DNA of 64,000 nt from Ilex aquifolium (GCA_951799425.1 OX637397.1:21023064-21087063), one strand, 5' to 3'; shown: positions 11,201 through 25,300, counted from the stretch's first letter. Numbers and translations: made by a program. The notes: generated from the letters alone by a model not told the origin.

Positions 11201-12232
11201 TCACAATTAATGAATGTGATAAATGTTTTTATGTCAAAGACACAAATAATGGATATATCATTGTTTGCCTATATGTGGATGATATAATTATTTTATGTAG
11301 TAATAATAATATTAGTACAACTACCAAGAAAATGTTGTCTAGTAAGTTTGACATGAAGGATTTGGATGTTGCAGATGTTATACTAGGAATTAAAATTTCT
11401 AGAACATCTGGTGGACTTATATTATCTCAATCACATTATATTAGAAAATACTTAAGAAGATCGACAAAGATGAAAGTAGTATTGCTAGAACACCAGTTGA
11501 TATAAATCTTCATTTGTCTAAAAATACTAGCCAAAACATATCACAATTGGAATACTCTTATATCATTGGCAGTCTAATGTATGTCATGAATTGCACTAGG
11601 CCGGATATAGCATACTCAGTTAGTAAATTGAGTAGATATACGAGTAATCCGGGATTATACCATTGGAATGCAATTATTAGGGTACTTAGATATCTAAGAT
11701 ATACCCTGAATTTTGGATTGCACTATACAAAATATCCAGCTGTACTTGAAGGGTATAGTAATACAAACTGGATATCTGATATGAAAGATACGAAATCCAC
11801 TAGTGGTTATGTTTTTACACTTGGTAGTGCAACTGTATCTTAGAAATTCTCTAAGCAAACGTGTATTGTTAGATCCACAATGGAATCTGAATTTATTGTT
11901 TTAGATAAAGTAGGAGAGGAAGCTAAGTTGCTTCGCCAATTTCTAGAGGATATTCCAATATGGCCTAAACTTGTGCCATCAATCTGTATACATTGTGATA
12001 GTCAATCTGCAATTGGTAGGGCACAGAGTGACATGTATAATGGTAAGTCTAAACATATACGTCGTAGACATAATACTGTTAGGCAATTGCCCTCAAATCG
12101 AATTATTTCTATTGATTATATAAAATCAAAGGATAATCTAGCGGATCCGCTTACTAAAGGTTTGACGAGAAAGCAAGTAAATTACACATCGAGGGGAATG
12201 GGGCTAAAGCCTATGACACAAGAGTCACCTTA
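8250..12232 (+). pseudogene. Ty1/copia gag-pol, multiply frameshifted
   Basis: Gag starts at 8250 with the family motif EKFNGNNFKRWQQKMLFYL and shifts frame near 8430. The main gag frame (8543-9643) has a zinc knuckle CFVCNKPRHHAKDC. The protease site reads WWVDTRATRH, so the usual DTG has become DTR. Two TGA codons break the pre-integrase motif (9641-9670). Integrase (9820-10160) keeps HSD, RSDRGGEY and GERKNRTL across a frameshift near 9935. RT (10668-11500) keeps AFLNGHLNEKIYMDQP and the catalytic YVDD at about 11273. RNase H follows with STMESEF and HCDSQSAI, ending at 12232. At least five shifts or stops make this a dead copy. Confidence 0.9.
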
Positions 12233-12812
12233 ATGGCAACCCAACCTAGTTGACTAGAGATCCCAAGATCTAGGTTCAAAGAGACAACCGAATTATGTGT
12301 GATTCAAAAGAAGCACTAAGGAGATAATCTCTCTCACCTATTCTTATGATAAACTAGTGTTGCCTGCAGAGTTTATTACGATAAGTTATGCTTTTAATGA
12401 CTTTTATACCTTGAAAAATTCAAGTGGGATATTGCAGGATATTCCCAATAAGAGTCACATATATGGGTTTGAAGGGGCCACTTATGTGAGAATTTATAAA
12501 GGCTGAATTTTCTAAAGCACTCATGAAAACCAGGAGTTGTTCAGGGTCAAAATGAACACAATCATGAGAACCAATTGTGTTAGAAAAGAGATTGTGTGAA
12601 TTCTATTCGATCTGATTTATCAAACAGCTGAATAGTTCAAGACATCACGTTCACTATTTAGCTGGTAAGTCCGATGGACTTTCACTAGGGAAGGTTCAAG
12701 ACCAAAAGCTACTTATCTCGATGCATGATCTTTCCAAATATATACTCTCTATACAGTGTGTCAACATTATCATTTGCATACTAACAGCCAATTTTCCATT
12801 CATATGGGGCAT
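12233..12812 (+). other. 3' untranslated part of the copia element
   Basis: No ORF is supported. A short purine stretch, ATATGGGG, ends four bases before the 3' LTR and may be a weak polypurine tract. Nothing else is recognisable. Confidence 0.5.
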
Positions 12813-15020
12813 TGTTGGACCAAAACAATTTCACAAAACATGTTCTTAAGTGTAAATACTGAATTTTTGGTCGACTTTGAGCCTAAACTAAAGTGGAACC
12901 CGTTCGTTGTTTTGAGTAAACTTTATGGGGTTCATATTCTACTCCTTGAAGAGAATAACGTAGTATATTCACTTGTTCAAATCAAGTTAGAAATGAATGA
13001 GAAAATAGGCTCCAAAGTGACCCTCTTAAAATGTGGAAATAAAGGTTGTGCAATGTGGGATTTGACACCAATCCCACATTGGTTGAGGAAGAAGTTCTAG
13101 ATAAGCATATATAAGCCAAATTTGCTCTATAAGATTGGGCCCCAAGGGGTACCACAATTTTATGAGCGAAACAAGCGCCTACATGCCTTCGGTTATACCA
13201 CACATGCGTCCGCGCGCCATCCGCCCGCCACGCCACGACCCGCCCCGACTGGGCCGGGCTTGGGTACAGGTGTGGGTATGGTTGTGGTTTAGACCAAACC
13301 CTATCTTTTTGGAAAAAAAATCGTTTAATTAATTAGGCGTGAATTTCTTAATCCGAAATTTAATTTCAGCATCCTTTGGATCGCACTGGTTTGGATTTTT
13401 TGCTTCCCTCCAGTCTGAAATTTGAGTTATCTGTTCATACAGAACAGTTACACAAGTGGTGTCTTCTGACTGCATATGATTGCTGGGTTGCATCCATTCA
13501 GATGGTGACTGTCTGGATCAGTCACCATTCTCTCCATAAATAACTCAATCACATAATCATTTTGCATCCAATTCATCCAATACATTCTTAGTCATTTAAG
13601 GCAATATCATACATCTAGGGGTGTTCACCCTACCCTACGAATATGAAATATAATCTTCCATCTTCCTACCCGATACTTTGTGAAAGAATTTTTTTTCTTG
13701 GCCTACCCTACCCGATCAGGTGTGGTATTCCTACTCGATCGGGTAGGAAGTCGGGTAAACACTTAAAGCTATTAATTTTTGGATCATTTTATATGGAAAA
13801 CTGTTTTCACTACTCACCCACAAATCCATGCCGCCAAAGCCCAAGATTCCACACTGGGGTTTAAGAATGTCCTATTATATATGGAAAACAAAACAAAACA
13901 AAACCAATCTCTTGTTCTTTGCATGGACTAGGATATAAAACACATCCATTAGCCCAAAACAAAGATTAAACAAGGGCACATTTATGCCAGATTTTCCTTT
14001 TGTGGACCAAATTCATGACCTAGTTTAAATGGGTTTGAACTGATAAACTATGAAATGAGGGTTTGGGTTAGTCACATTGATGGGCATATAGATTTCTCAT
14101 AGGAAACATATGCGTGTAAAAAAATATAAAATTGATTTGATGCTTAAAAAAAATATGAGCACATATTTGTTGATGAATGTCTGCGATCAGGCCAGACCAA
14201 GCCATCAATTTCCGCATTCTCTTCTTGCAATCAGACCAGGCCCTAAACGATGAAGGCCACCAGATCGCGCAGAGAGAGAGAGAGAGAGAGAGAGTACTTG
14301 GGATGGGAGGTCGGGACTGAACGATGAAGGAGAGGAGTGGAGTGAGGTGAGGCGCTCGAACAGTCAGTAGACGATAGTTGATAAGGTTGGTTGGTTAATT
14401 AATTAATTAATGCGGTAGGGTTGGGTAGGAATGCGGAAATTGATGGCTATTCTGCATTCCTACCCGATTTAATCGGAAGACCAAAAACTCTTTCGCATTC
14501 CTACCCGATTTTTGCGACTAGCCGTTCAGTAGGGCAGGGTAGGAAATTGCGGCCAATCGAAAATTTGAACACCCCTACATACATCATTAAGGCAGTCTGC
14601 ATTTTAGAGAGTACACAATACAATTTATGGTTCGCTGGACAGGTAGATTGGAGTGCTACTTCTACTTGTGTGAAGATCATTGTATCTTGTGAAACAGACA
14701 CTTTATATTCCATAAACACCGTGTGTGAGGACAAAATCTGTTTTAAGGATATATTGTCAAACACTAACCTTGATTTACTTAAAGTTCAATAACAATTCCT
14801 ATTCTGCAGCCGAGTTAGTATTTATATTGGTTTGACATATAATTACGTGTAACTGTTTCATTAAGACTATTGTAATTGTTTCGTTAATTCTTCTGTAACT
14901 GTTTTTGTATTATGTGTAACTGTTTCGAACTTGATTGTTTCTGTATTGTTATATATTACATATTTCAAACCGAAAATTTTAATAAGTAATTTTACTATAT
15001 TTAGAATACCACAAACAACA
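12813..15020 (+). repeat. 3' LTR of the full-length copia element, interrupted
   Basis: The LTR begins TGTTGGACC and ends CAACA, like the 5' LTR. Removing the hAT insertion and one target copy leaves about 1238 bp, close to the 1217 bp of the 5' LTR. The internal complement of the post-LTR site is degraded here (AATCTGTTTTAAG). Confidence 0.9.
13616..14577. mobile_element. Non-autonomous hAT-like transposon in the 3' LTR
   Basis: The element is 962 bp, with terminal inverted repeats TAGGGGTGTTCA on both ends and a perfect 8-bp duplication CATACATC (13608-13615 and 14578-14585). The 5' LTR carries the empty site once, at about 7373-7380, which proves that the insertion came after the retrotransposon. 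Internal features are CTACCCGAT-type motifs in both orientations near the ends and a GA run at about 14274-14294. No transposase is encoded. Confidence 0.93.
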
Positions 15021-15694
15021 GAAGAAAATAATTACTTGAATAAAGCGTACGCAAAAAAATGGTTAGGTAAATATTAGAACTAGTAGAGAAGAGGGAACCT
15101 ACCCAGATCTCCACTACATGCAGTTCAAAGAAGGCAGAGAGGGAAAATGATAACAAAAAGACAGAAAAGTCCAATTTTAATTAGAAGTCACGTTTCCTTG
15201 ACAGACTACATTGCCATACCAAGTTTTTCAAATTCTTCAGGCCATGCCCAAACTTGCGGATTAACAACTTGAAGCAATTTCCCTTCGAGAAATTCCAGAA
15301 AAGTTGAGAAAGAGGGAAAATGATAACAAAAAGATACAAAAGAAAACAAAAGCTGACATTTTTATTGCAGAAACCATAAGCTTGTGTATTCATGAACTCT
15401 GAATAACTTATATGTAATACAAGACAATATGACATTTAAAACTGTAGAAATAACCGCAAAATTCATATTTGCTCTATCAAACTTCAGTACTTATAATCTT
15501 TTTCGGAAAGTACTTATAATCTTAAAGTTGCAGCCGCTTTTATCCACCAAAATTTTGCTTGATTTGATCCACCGTTATGTGGATCCCAAAATGCATGTTG
15601 TCTGCAAAGTTGTGGCACCCCATGTGAGGCAATCCATTCTCGTTCTTTTTTCAATTCTTTCTAGCTTTTTCACTTGCAGTCTGATCAGCAACTC
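15021..15694 (-). other. 3' flank and probable 3' UTR of DPH2
   Basis: This stretch lies between the copia element and the DPH2 stop codon. A 23-bp string beginning GAGGGAAAATG occurs at about 15139 and again at about 15313. No other gene is visible. The polyadenylation signal at 15361-15366 would give a 3' UTR of roughly 350 bases. Confidence 0.5.
15361..15366 (-). terminator. Candidate polyadenylation signal of DPH2
   Basis: The minus strand reads AATAAA about 330 bases after the TAA stop, in an A/T-rich setting. It is the best placed signal seen, but plant signals are loose and transcript ends were not tested. Confidence 0.45.
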
Positions 15695-15939
15695 TTACCG
15701 CTTGGTTTTCTCATCTTCATAACCTGATGCCCTTCCAGTTCTACCGGCTAAAATTGGCTCCGGTAAGGAACTTTTGCTATGAATGTCAAGACCGTGAAAA
15801 GATCGAGCGGCAAAATACTCAGCCCCAGATTTAGCTGTTCCCTTGGTAATGGATTGAGGGTCCTTATCACGGATCTGCAAAGCCTTTTCTGTCATGTTCA
15901 CCAAAGCAAGACCTCCATCTTCATCTTCCTCGCCGTTCT
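15695..15939 (-). CDS. DPH2: DPH2 exon 10 (last)
   Basis: It encodes the C-terminal tail from [20 protein letters not shown] to EDEKTKR and TAA. The tail is acidic then basic and contains [13 protein letters not shown], typical of DPH2 C-termini. Intron 9 before it is 3.9 kb and contains the nested TRIMs. Confidence 0.93.
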
Positions 15940-16301
15940 CTGGTTGAAACAATCAAATAAATTAAAGACACATGGCATAAATGCAAGAAAACAAAATGGA
16001 CAACAATACGAGATGTCAAGAAAATATTTTTCCTTCATCCAATCTCATCCATAACAAAAAGTGGACTTTGGCCAACAGTGCATAAATGCATCAGGAAAAC
16101 AAATTCACCAACAAACAATAAGTCCAACACTCAGACGTATAAATTATATTTCGAAGCGTTGTATGACCTCAAAGAACAAAATGTCCAACTTGAGCAGACC
16201 CTATCTGTAGGTATTAGATATAAAGGAAAAAAAAAGTAGAAGAGGAGGAAGAAAAACTAGGAATCAATCCTACACTCCCTTAGGAATCACATCTTCTTTT
16301 T

Positions 16302-16332
<31 letters not shown>

Positions 16333-19300
16333 GGGAGGGAGGGAGAGGGGGGAAGGGGATTAGGAATCACATCAAACCCACGAGAGGATTCAAAAGCTCT
16401 GACAATTTCTCTAGAACTGATCTCCGTTCATTATGGAAGATTACTTGTGTACTTATAGGCTCCAAAAGATCTTCTCCTCCAATAACACTAATTCCTATTT
16501 AGAAACTAGAAAATCTTAAAGAGTCTAACTCGAACAATTTAAATTATGTGACGAAAAACACAAACAAAACTCAGAATAAGACCCATGGGTCACTATTGCA
16601 ACTCATTCCAAGAATTCTCCAAATTAAACAAATGCCCCTGGACCTTAAAAGCATTATTATTAATCTGAACTAGTAGAACATCATCCAAATAAAAGATGGA
16701 ATAGGGCTCCAAACAGACTCAATACTGAAGTATAAAAGGTTCGAGGTGGGCTTGCATCATCTACCACCACTTGTTGTATCAATGCTTGCCTTGGAAACAA
16801 CCTTGACTAGTCATTTGCAAAGCTATGTAGAACGTTGCCACTGATCTCTATTTGTTCGAAACTAGTGGCCCAATCATGACACGCAATCAAACGTGAGCAA
16901 AAATGTGAAACCATCTACTCTCTCAACGCAAATTCCTATTATACCAAAAATTTAACACATGTTCTTAAAAATGAGAAAGAATAACGAGAGAGAACTTCCT
17001 AAAAGAAATCAGAATAAATGAGAGAGAGGGGGAGAGAGAGAGAGAGAGTTCATATGTTCTATTCCTGGATAACTAAGAAAAGGTTAAAAGATCTCAACAT
17101 ATATAGACGCGGTATGCACATAGCAAACGAAAACCGTAAGGCAAAAGGAAAAGAAAGAATAAGTAATCTACACTCAATGCAAGGGGAACTTCAACAGCCC
17201 ATAGAGCTACATAAATAAACCACTTGCTATCTAAAAGCATGAACAGAACCGAGAAAAAGAACAAAGCTTTCCCGAAAAAACTAGCAATATAAAATTCTCA
17301 ATTGCTCCTCTTCCGCTCCAATATTATGAGACTACTTTTTCTGACCTCCCATCATTTACACGCCCATACTTCAATGCAGACTACCTCCCATATTAACAAA
17401 ATACCCTTCTCATGACAAACAGAGTCAACCTACTCCTCTTTTACCAACACTAAAATCGGCACCATTTTCCCTTACCATTCATGATTGACCATACACATTA
17501 CCTTCTATCAACTCTCTCTAGGTTTGCACTCAATCTTTGCCCATGATCTCAGATTTCCTTGCTCCCTCCTATATTCACCTTCTCTCCATATATTCCCAAA
17601 AAAGTTAAGAATCTTTGATTCTCGATGTACACAACCAAATGAAACATAAAACCAATACTGACCTCCATTATATTTTCCATGGCCCTCTTAAAACCTCATT
17701 TCTCTCTCAAGATGCCAATTGCCTTTCCAAACTACATTGCAAAAGAAGCGCAAAGGGATGAAACCTCTCTCGCCTTGGCAAACACACCGAGGCCAGCATC
17801 CTGCTGCCCTACCCCACCACCCTTCAAACTCACAAGGTCCATTCAAAAGAAACTAAGAGATGGGCAAACGAATCATCCAAAACCGATAACAGAGAGAGAG
17901 AGAGAGCGAGAGAGAGAGGAGATCAGAAACAAGGAAATCAAAAAACCAAGAGAAAAGAAAAAGAAATGTAAGAGGAACCAAAACATTGTGACATAAAAGA
18001 GAGAGAACAGTTGAATCTCCAAAAAAAATGAAAAAGACACGACAAGAAAACGAGAGACAAGAGAAGAGACATCATAAGCAATGGGAGGGGATCCAAATTC
18101 AACATAACTAAATCATCATGGAAGTTGTAAATTGTTTTTCACAAACGAGGGAAGGCTAACAAAACCCTAGTTCCCTAGACACTGTCTAAAACCAATCCTA
18201 ATAAGTTTGATATTATTAGACTACTAATTATAAAAGGCTGATCTGTACTATCAATGTCCAATCCAATCAGGGTGCATTAATTAGAGATTGGCATGCCCTC
18301 CATGATGACTTTAGTTGACTAAGTGAGCATGGACTTAACCCTAGATGCACATATGATTAGTGTTTCTTCAATTATATTTCTTAGCCACTACTTTTTTATA
18401 CCCCTTATAGAACACATAAGATATTACTTCACATTTGTATTGAAGTTTTAAGTTTACTAACTAGATAAATTATAAACATCTACAGGGAAACATGCCCTTT
18501 TACCATTTCCTACTCCGCAAAAGATATGTGTTAGAGCATCCACCTCAAAATCAATTGGCAATCGACGAAGTGGCCCCTCAAATATATAAACTAAGGTTGG
18601 TTGTCCGAATTATTTGATGTGGGATGTAAGCTCTCCTAACACCCTCCCTCACATGGGACCCGTGCTCGCACGTGGGGTCAACAAACAAGCAAACAATTAT
18701 GCATAACAAAAAATTCAAATTGATAAGAGACTTGATCAATTGACCACCCAAGACCCAGCCTTGATACCATGTTAAAACATCCAACCAAAAATCAATTGAC
18801 AATGAGTAGAGTGACCCCTTAAATATATAACTGTTAAACAACCGTCTACTCCAAAAACTTATGCTGTTGAAAATGGTATAACTTAAATATTTATACTTCA
18901 ACACGCTTATAATTAGGGTGACGACGAAATTCAAACACAGGACTCTGCTCTGATACCATGTTAAGCTATTGGAGAAGGTGTAATTTAAGTATTTATATTT
19001 CAACACGTCTCCCACGTGCAAGCTAGATTTTAGGCCTAGCACGTGAAAATCTATTTAATAATTATGGTGGCTATGAGATTCGAACACAGGACCTCCTGCT
19101 CTGATACCATGTTAAACAACTATCTACTCTAAAAGTTTAAGTTGTTGGAGATAATGTAATTTAGGCATTTATACTTCAACATAAACCAACCTTGATGGTT
19201 CTAATTATTCAAAGTGGGATACAAGTGCTCTTAACAATATGAACTTATTAAAGTATCTTCAAGGAGAATTTTCCCAAACCACAATTCGTTCGCTAAAAGC

Positions 19301-22300
19301 ATTAATCAACTAGTCAAAAAGCATCTTCAATGAGAATGTGTTTTAAAGATGTCCTTTAGAAATAAATATAAACTTTTCTTAAGAAACTTCCAAGCTGCCA
19401 AATGTGAGAAATTTACATCGACACATAAATGTAATTATTGAGCATCAACTCACCCAAATTTAACTGTTTCTTTTCATGCACCATCAAAGCAACAAAAAAA
19501 TTAATGCTAAAATAAATAAACATAAATAAAACATAGATATGTCTGTTCTTTGTGTATCTAATTTAAAGTCATCATCCAAAAATAAAAAATGGCGCTTTAG
19601 TAATTAATTTAACTGCAGCCAAAACTATTTGTGCAATCCAAAATTGTGCCATTTCTGGGAGAATATAGCTGAAAAAATGCTGTTAATTTGAAGGTGAGAA
19701 TTAACACCCACAATTGTTTATTGTGCAAATTGAATGCCATCCTTTTTTGTCAAGTCTGAAGAGAAAAATGCATCACAACAATTATTACCATCTAAAGCTT
19801 TTTATTGCTTAAAAGGTTAAAGTGATCATAGAAATGAAGCCCCTAAAATTACCTTGCAGGTCAAAATCTTCTACATATCCACCTTGAATGAACGAAAATC
19901 GGGCTTCTTCTGACTGGTTCCCTGCTTCGACTGGAGATGAAGCAATCAAGTCCCGAAATTCCATCACATATGCTCCTGTCCACTGACTTCCCCTATAGAA
20001 GTTATTTATAATGAGAAACTAAATAGGTTGGGCCGAATATTGATCAAAGCACACAAAGCACATAGTTAGCTGAGTTGTATTGTAAATATGACTCTTAAAC
20101 ATCATTGGCCCTTTCCATGCATGTTATGAATTATGTAAGTTCCATATTCCAATCTCCAATCTCCAATTTTCACTCCAATTCAGAATTGCCTTCTCCATCT
20201 CTTATTTGGAAGGCCCCAGGACATTGTAATTTCTTGGCCTGGATTGTCCTATGGGAAAATATAATCCCTCAATGCAATAATCATACTAGGTCTTCAGTTT
20301 CAGAATCTAATTTTCCAAATGTCACCTCCAATTTTCAATTTTCTCTCCAATTCAGCATAGCCTTTTCCATTTCTTATTTGACAGACCAAAGTACAATGTA
20401 CTGATAATTTTATGGACTGGAATGTTCTATGAGAAAATATAATCCCTCACTGCTCTAATCATGCTAGGTCTTCACTTTCAAAATCCATTTTTCCAAATGA
20501 CACTTCCATTCGTATTACCTTCTTCCATCTAGTATTTTCCAGATTCAGAAGTTTCTAATCCTTTTTCTAAAGCCTAAGATATAAATATAAAAGTTAGAAA
20601 TTTAATCGAAGATATAAGAACTACAGGACTTCATATATAGTCCTTAAAGCAACAAGAAGTAAATTTCAAACATGCATTAGGAAAATGGAAACAAAAGTGA
20701 GGCCAGTACAGAAAATTCTATGTAGTAGTTATGAAGTAGATGAGAAAACAAATACATAGATTTATAACAGAAATGAACATATTCGTGTAGTATCTATTTG
20801 TGTAGAAATGGACATATGCAGATGGAAAAATTGAGCTATTAGTGTAGTATCTGTGACAAATCCAAATAAATGTCAGCCATAAGTTGAATACCAGTACTGC
20901 TTCAATATCTCTCGTTGCATCCCTCGTGGTCAGAAGATCACTAATGCAAAACAAACTATTGAATATCGAAGCACTGCCTCTTGCTAGGAAAAACTAAAGT
21001 AAAAGCCACGATACAAAAGAATTACACGCAATGATTGCAGATAAACATTAAAAAATAAACCAATTCATGACAGTCAACAACTCGGAACTTGAATCATAAT
21101 TAGAAAGTGTGCTCTAAACATTACCTGTTGAAAGCAAGCATGGCTTCAAAAGGAGTAATAACAGGAGCTAAGAAATCCTTGCTATCCATGAGAGCAGTTT
21201 GAGCACAAGAGACATAAATGAAAACATCACACTGCCAAAATGAAGAGAGTTCTAAACAGTTTGGCATTCTCATCACACTCAGAAAAAAACATGCAACAAT
21301 CTGCATGCATATAGGATATATCAAAGTTTACCTCTGGAAAGTTGGCAAGTTTTGCAGGGTTTGGCCTTCCCATAACAAGCGTATAGGCCTTCTTACCAGC
21401 TCCAATGATCAACTCTTTCATTTGATGAATCATATGCAGGTAACCAGCTGCATTAACAGCTCAATGAAACATTGTCTTGATATGCAATAGGGGGCCACAA
21501 TACTGGGTAGATGTCCAAAGTACTATAAAAACAATATCAAAAACCATACGTTTTACAAATAAAAGGTGAGTTTTGATATCGTACAAACATCAGTATATCG
21601 CTGTTTGAGGGAGTGTAATTAGTAGATAATGACATATCCTAAAGTTTGTACCTGGTTAAATTTTGCAAAATTAATCACTATATCAACTGGCTGATGTATC
21701 AGTGTTAAGAGATACCACTAAATGCAAAACAAAAAATTAAACAAAAACTCATGGTACCCATACAATCAGCTCATATGTTTGGAAAAAACGAGACGTACCA
21801 GTACAATTTGGTCATACTGTAAGGGGTGTTCAACAGGACAGTTGAGTGGCTACACTTGGAGGCAGCGAATACAATGTGGGCTTTTGGTTTTACAGAATTC
21901 TCTGAAAAAGAGATGACAGTGTGAGACTCCATTCTTTGTCTTGCCAGTTTAGGAAAATCGAGGATGTTGTCAGGGTCATAGTTATCAAATCGTGTATCGG
22001 AAGGCGTATCGTTTTTTAAAAACAGTGTATCGTATCGTGTATCGTAAGATACGGTGCAAATTTAAATAAATAATAATAAAATATATATACCTTTGAAAAA
22101 AAATCATACACTCATAAAAACATAGCATTTCATTAATATTCCACCAACTATTCAAGTCATCAACATAATTCACTAATATTATAATGCAAAGTTCACAACC
22201 ATAGTTCACTAATTCAAACTTCAAACACCAAAGAGACTTCTAATCCAAATTTCTAACATCCAAATTTTTATACAACTATATATATATATATATATTTGGT

Positions 22301-25300
22301 TTTGTAAATAAAATTAACATCAAATCTTTCACTGCATAGGACCACAGGAAGAAGAAGAAGAAATCAGCTTCGATGGAGTACCTGGAGAAGGAAAGAGAAG
22401 GCAGCTTCGATGGAAGAACAGAGAGCACCCAGAGTCGAAGACCAGCGAACACCCACGAGTCGTCGTCGAAGGCTGAAGAACACCCAGCGAACGTCGTCGA
22501 AGGTTAAAGAACACCCACAGTCGAAGACCAGCGAACGTCGTCGAAGGCTGAAGAACACCCAGAGACCCAAAGTCGAAGACCAGCGAAGCGAACAAAGAAG
22601 AAAGGAAAAGAGGGATTTTTATTTTTTTTGTAACCCTAGCCACTGAAACGACATCGTTTCAGTGGTTATAGGGATAAAAAAATCAGCCTCTTGGCATAAA
22701 ACGATGTCGTTCCATAAAAAAAAAAAAAAAACAGAATTTACACGTATCGTGCGTATCGTACCGATACGTATCGTATCGTAAAAACGTATCGTGTATCGGA
22801 CGATACAACGCAAAAACAATACATAACTACGATCCGTATCGTTTTAGGCCTGTATCGTAACGTATCGTACGATACGTATCACGTATCGTACGATACTAAC
22901 AACTATGGTCAGGGTTAATAGAATTTGGAATCTTCCTCGGTGCGTTGAAGAAATTTCAAGGTGGTGGGTTTCACTAGTAAAAGGCAGGGGTGCTCGAGAA
23001 CGACCAGTGCTATGTATGAGCTCCCAACTTCATTGATGCATGGGAGGGACTTCTATGTGGGGCAGCTCCCTGGTGAAAAATATGGAGTGCTCAAGTCGAG
23101 AGCTACCAGCTCCATGTTTGAATTCTCTGGCTTCATTGATGCACACTCAATCATTTATGAAAATCTTTTGTGCTAACTATAGCATTATCCATCCAACTAC
23201 TTGTCATCACACCTCCCAACAAAATAGTGCTGCCGAACGTAAGCACCGCATTTGTTGGATGTTGCCCGCACCTTGATGTTCAACATGTATAACTGCATGT
23301 GCCAAAATCATATTGGGTTGATGCTTTTCATACATCAGTTTATCTTATTAATCGCATGTCTTCTCCCATTTTGAACAACAAACCTCCCTTCTCGTTACTT
23401 TATCCTGATAAACCGACATTTGGTCTCACTCCTCGTTTCTTTGGTTGTGTTGCATTTATTCATTTCCTGGGTTTGGGTAGGGATAAACTTTCGCCTCGCT
23501 CAGTTAAGTTTGTCTTTTTGGGATATTCTCGTACTCAAAAAGATTATCACTGTTATAATCATGTTTCTCGTTAATATTATGTCAGTGTTGATGTTACCTT
23601 TTTTGAGTTATCCTCCTTTTCTGTGTCAGGTAATACACTTTCCCCATATTTAATCTTTCTTAGTCAAGGAGAGCCCTTGTTGCCTATTATGCCAGATTGT
23701 GCATCTTCTTCTTCCCCCGAATCCTCCTCCTCCCTTGCAGGTTTTTCATCATTCCAAGCACAAACAGGTTGTTCCATATACTCCAGCTCCACAACCATCA
23801 CCTGATTCTACTAAGGTCCTTCTCCCTAGGTTGTTAGCTAGTTTATCATCTCTTAATTTGCCTATTACATTGAGGAAAAGTACCCGTAATTGTATAAAAC
23901 ATCCTATTTTTAATTTTGTTTCTTTGCATCGGCTTTCACCATCCTTTCGTTGTTTTGCATCGACTTTGTCTTCGGTATTTGTTCCTAATTCTTTGAAACA
24001 AGCATTGGTATCTCCTGATTGAAAACTAGCTATGAATGAGGAAATGAAAGCCCTTAATGAGAATCAAACATAGGACCTTACTTCTCTTCCCTCTGATAAA
24101 CAGTTTGTTAGTTGTCATTGGGTATACACAGTGAAGTATCATCGTAATGGTTCAGTTGAGCGTCTAAAGGCCTATCTGGTTGCCAGAGGCTACACCCAAA
24201 CATATGGTGTGGATTACTGTGAAGCTTTCTCTCTTGTTGCTCGATTTAACTTGTTAGAGTTCTTATTTTGGTTGCAGTAAGTTGTGATTGGCCTCTATAT
24301 CAACTGAATGAGGAGGTATATATGGTATAACCTCAAGGTTATGTTGTATGTAGTAAGAAACACTTAGTGCGTCGTCTGAAGAAAGCCCTATATGGTTTGA
24401 AGCAATCAACACGTGCTTGGTTTGATAAGTTCAGTATTGTTATACTTTAGTATGGTTTTCAACGTTCTACTTCAGATCATTCAGTTTTTATTCGTCGTTC
24501 TTCTACAAGTGTTATTATTCTTATTGTGTATGTTGATGACATTATCATTAGCGGTGATGACTCATATGGTATTGCTCATTTTAAGATTCGGTCGAGGAAG
24601 CAATTTCATACCAAAGACCTAGGTCTTCTTTAGTATTTTCTTTGCTTGGGATTGAAATTGCTCGGTCAAAAAAAGGTATCAATTTGTGCCAACAGAAGTA
24701 TATATTGGATTTATTGTCTGGTACTCTTGGTGCACGTCCAACTGATACTCCCATGGATTCCAGGGTTAAATTGGATGCTGAACATGATTCTTGATTGATG
24801 GTAGCATGGGAAAAGAAAGATTTATGTAAATTAGTGTCTCATGTGTAAAAAGATGAGGGAGAGAGTGAGCATTGGAGTGGTAAGGCTGTTATGGAGCATT
24901 TCATGGTGAGTGTCCACACTCAGGGAGTTATTGGATGACTAGAATCTTGGTGGGGTGGGAGGAAGAGCCAAGACGATGTGGAAGACAGCTCGATTGTGAT
25001 TTATGTGGAGCATCTGGAGGGAGCACCATAGGCGTACTTTTGAAGGAGTGGACCTACCAACCATCAAGTTTAGAGGTTCACTATTGTATATGTTAAATAT
25101 CTGGCTTATGACGTGTTATCCATATATGGATTCCTGGGTGGATTTTTTTAAGAGCTCGTTCTCACACAAAGCTCATAGATTACTTATTCGCACTCCGCAT
25201 GCACCGAAGAATGGCCCTTTCCTAGGATCCAATTTCCTAGCTTTTCCGTAACAGAAATATATGAAGATGTATCAACCTGACAAAAACGGACCTTACTGTA

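Larger units (their letters stand above)
6597..15020 (+). mobile_element. Full-length Ty1/copia retrotransposon (inactive)
   Basis: The element is 8.4 kb including a later insertion. It has LTRs at 6597-7813 and 12813-15020 that both start TGTTGGACC and end CAACA. The 5-bp duplication GAAGA is perfect (6592-6596 and 15021-15025), so this is one original insertion. Coding order is gag, protease, integrase, RT, RNase H, which is the copia order. The frame is broken many times, so it is not autonomous. It lies just beyond the 3' end of DPH2, on the opposite strand. Confidence 0.93.

Noticed and set aside
17679-17996. Plus-strand frame in DPH2 intron 9 with a Glu/Arg run
   Set aside because: The run comes from a GA microsatellite, and the rest has no recognisable domain.
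18947-19109. TGGTATCAGAGC plus a GTTCGAATCT-like box as a tRNA-derived SINE
   Set aside because: The repeated LTR units ending CAACA/TGTTAA and the adjoining primer sites fit TRIM elements better; no tRNA A box or poly(A) tail was seen.
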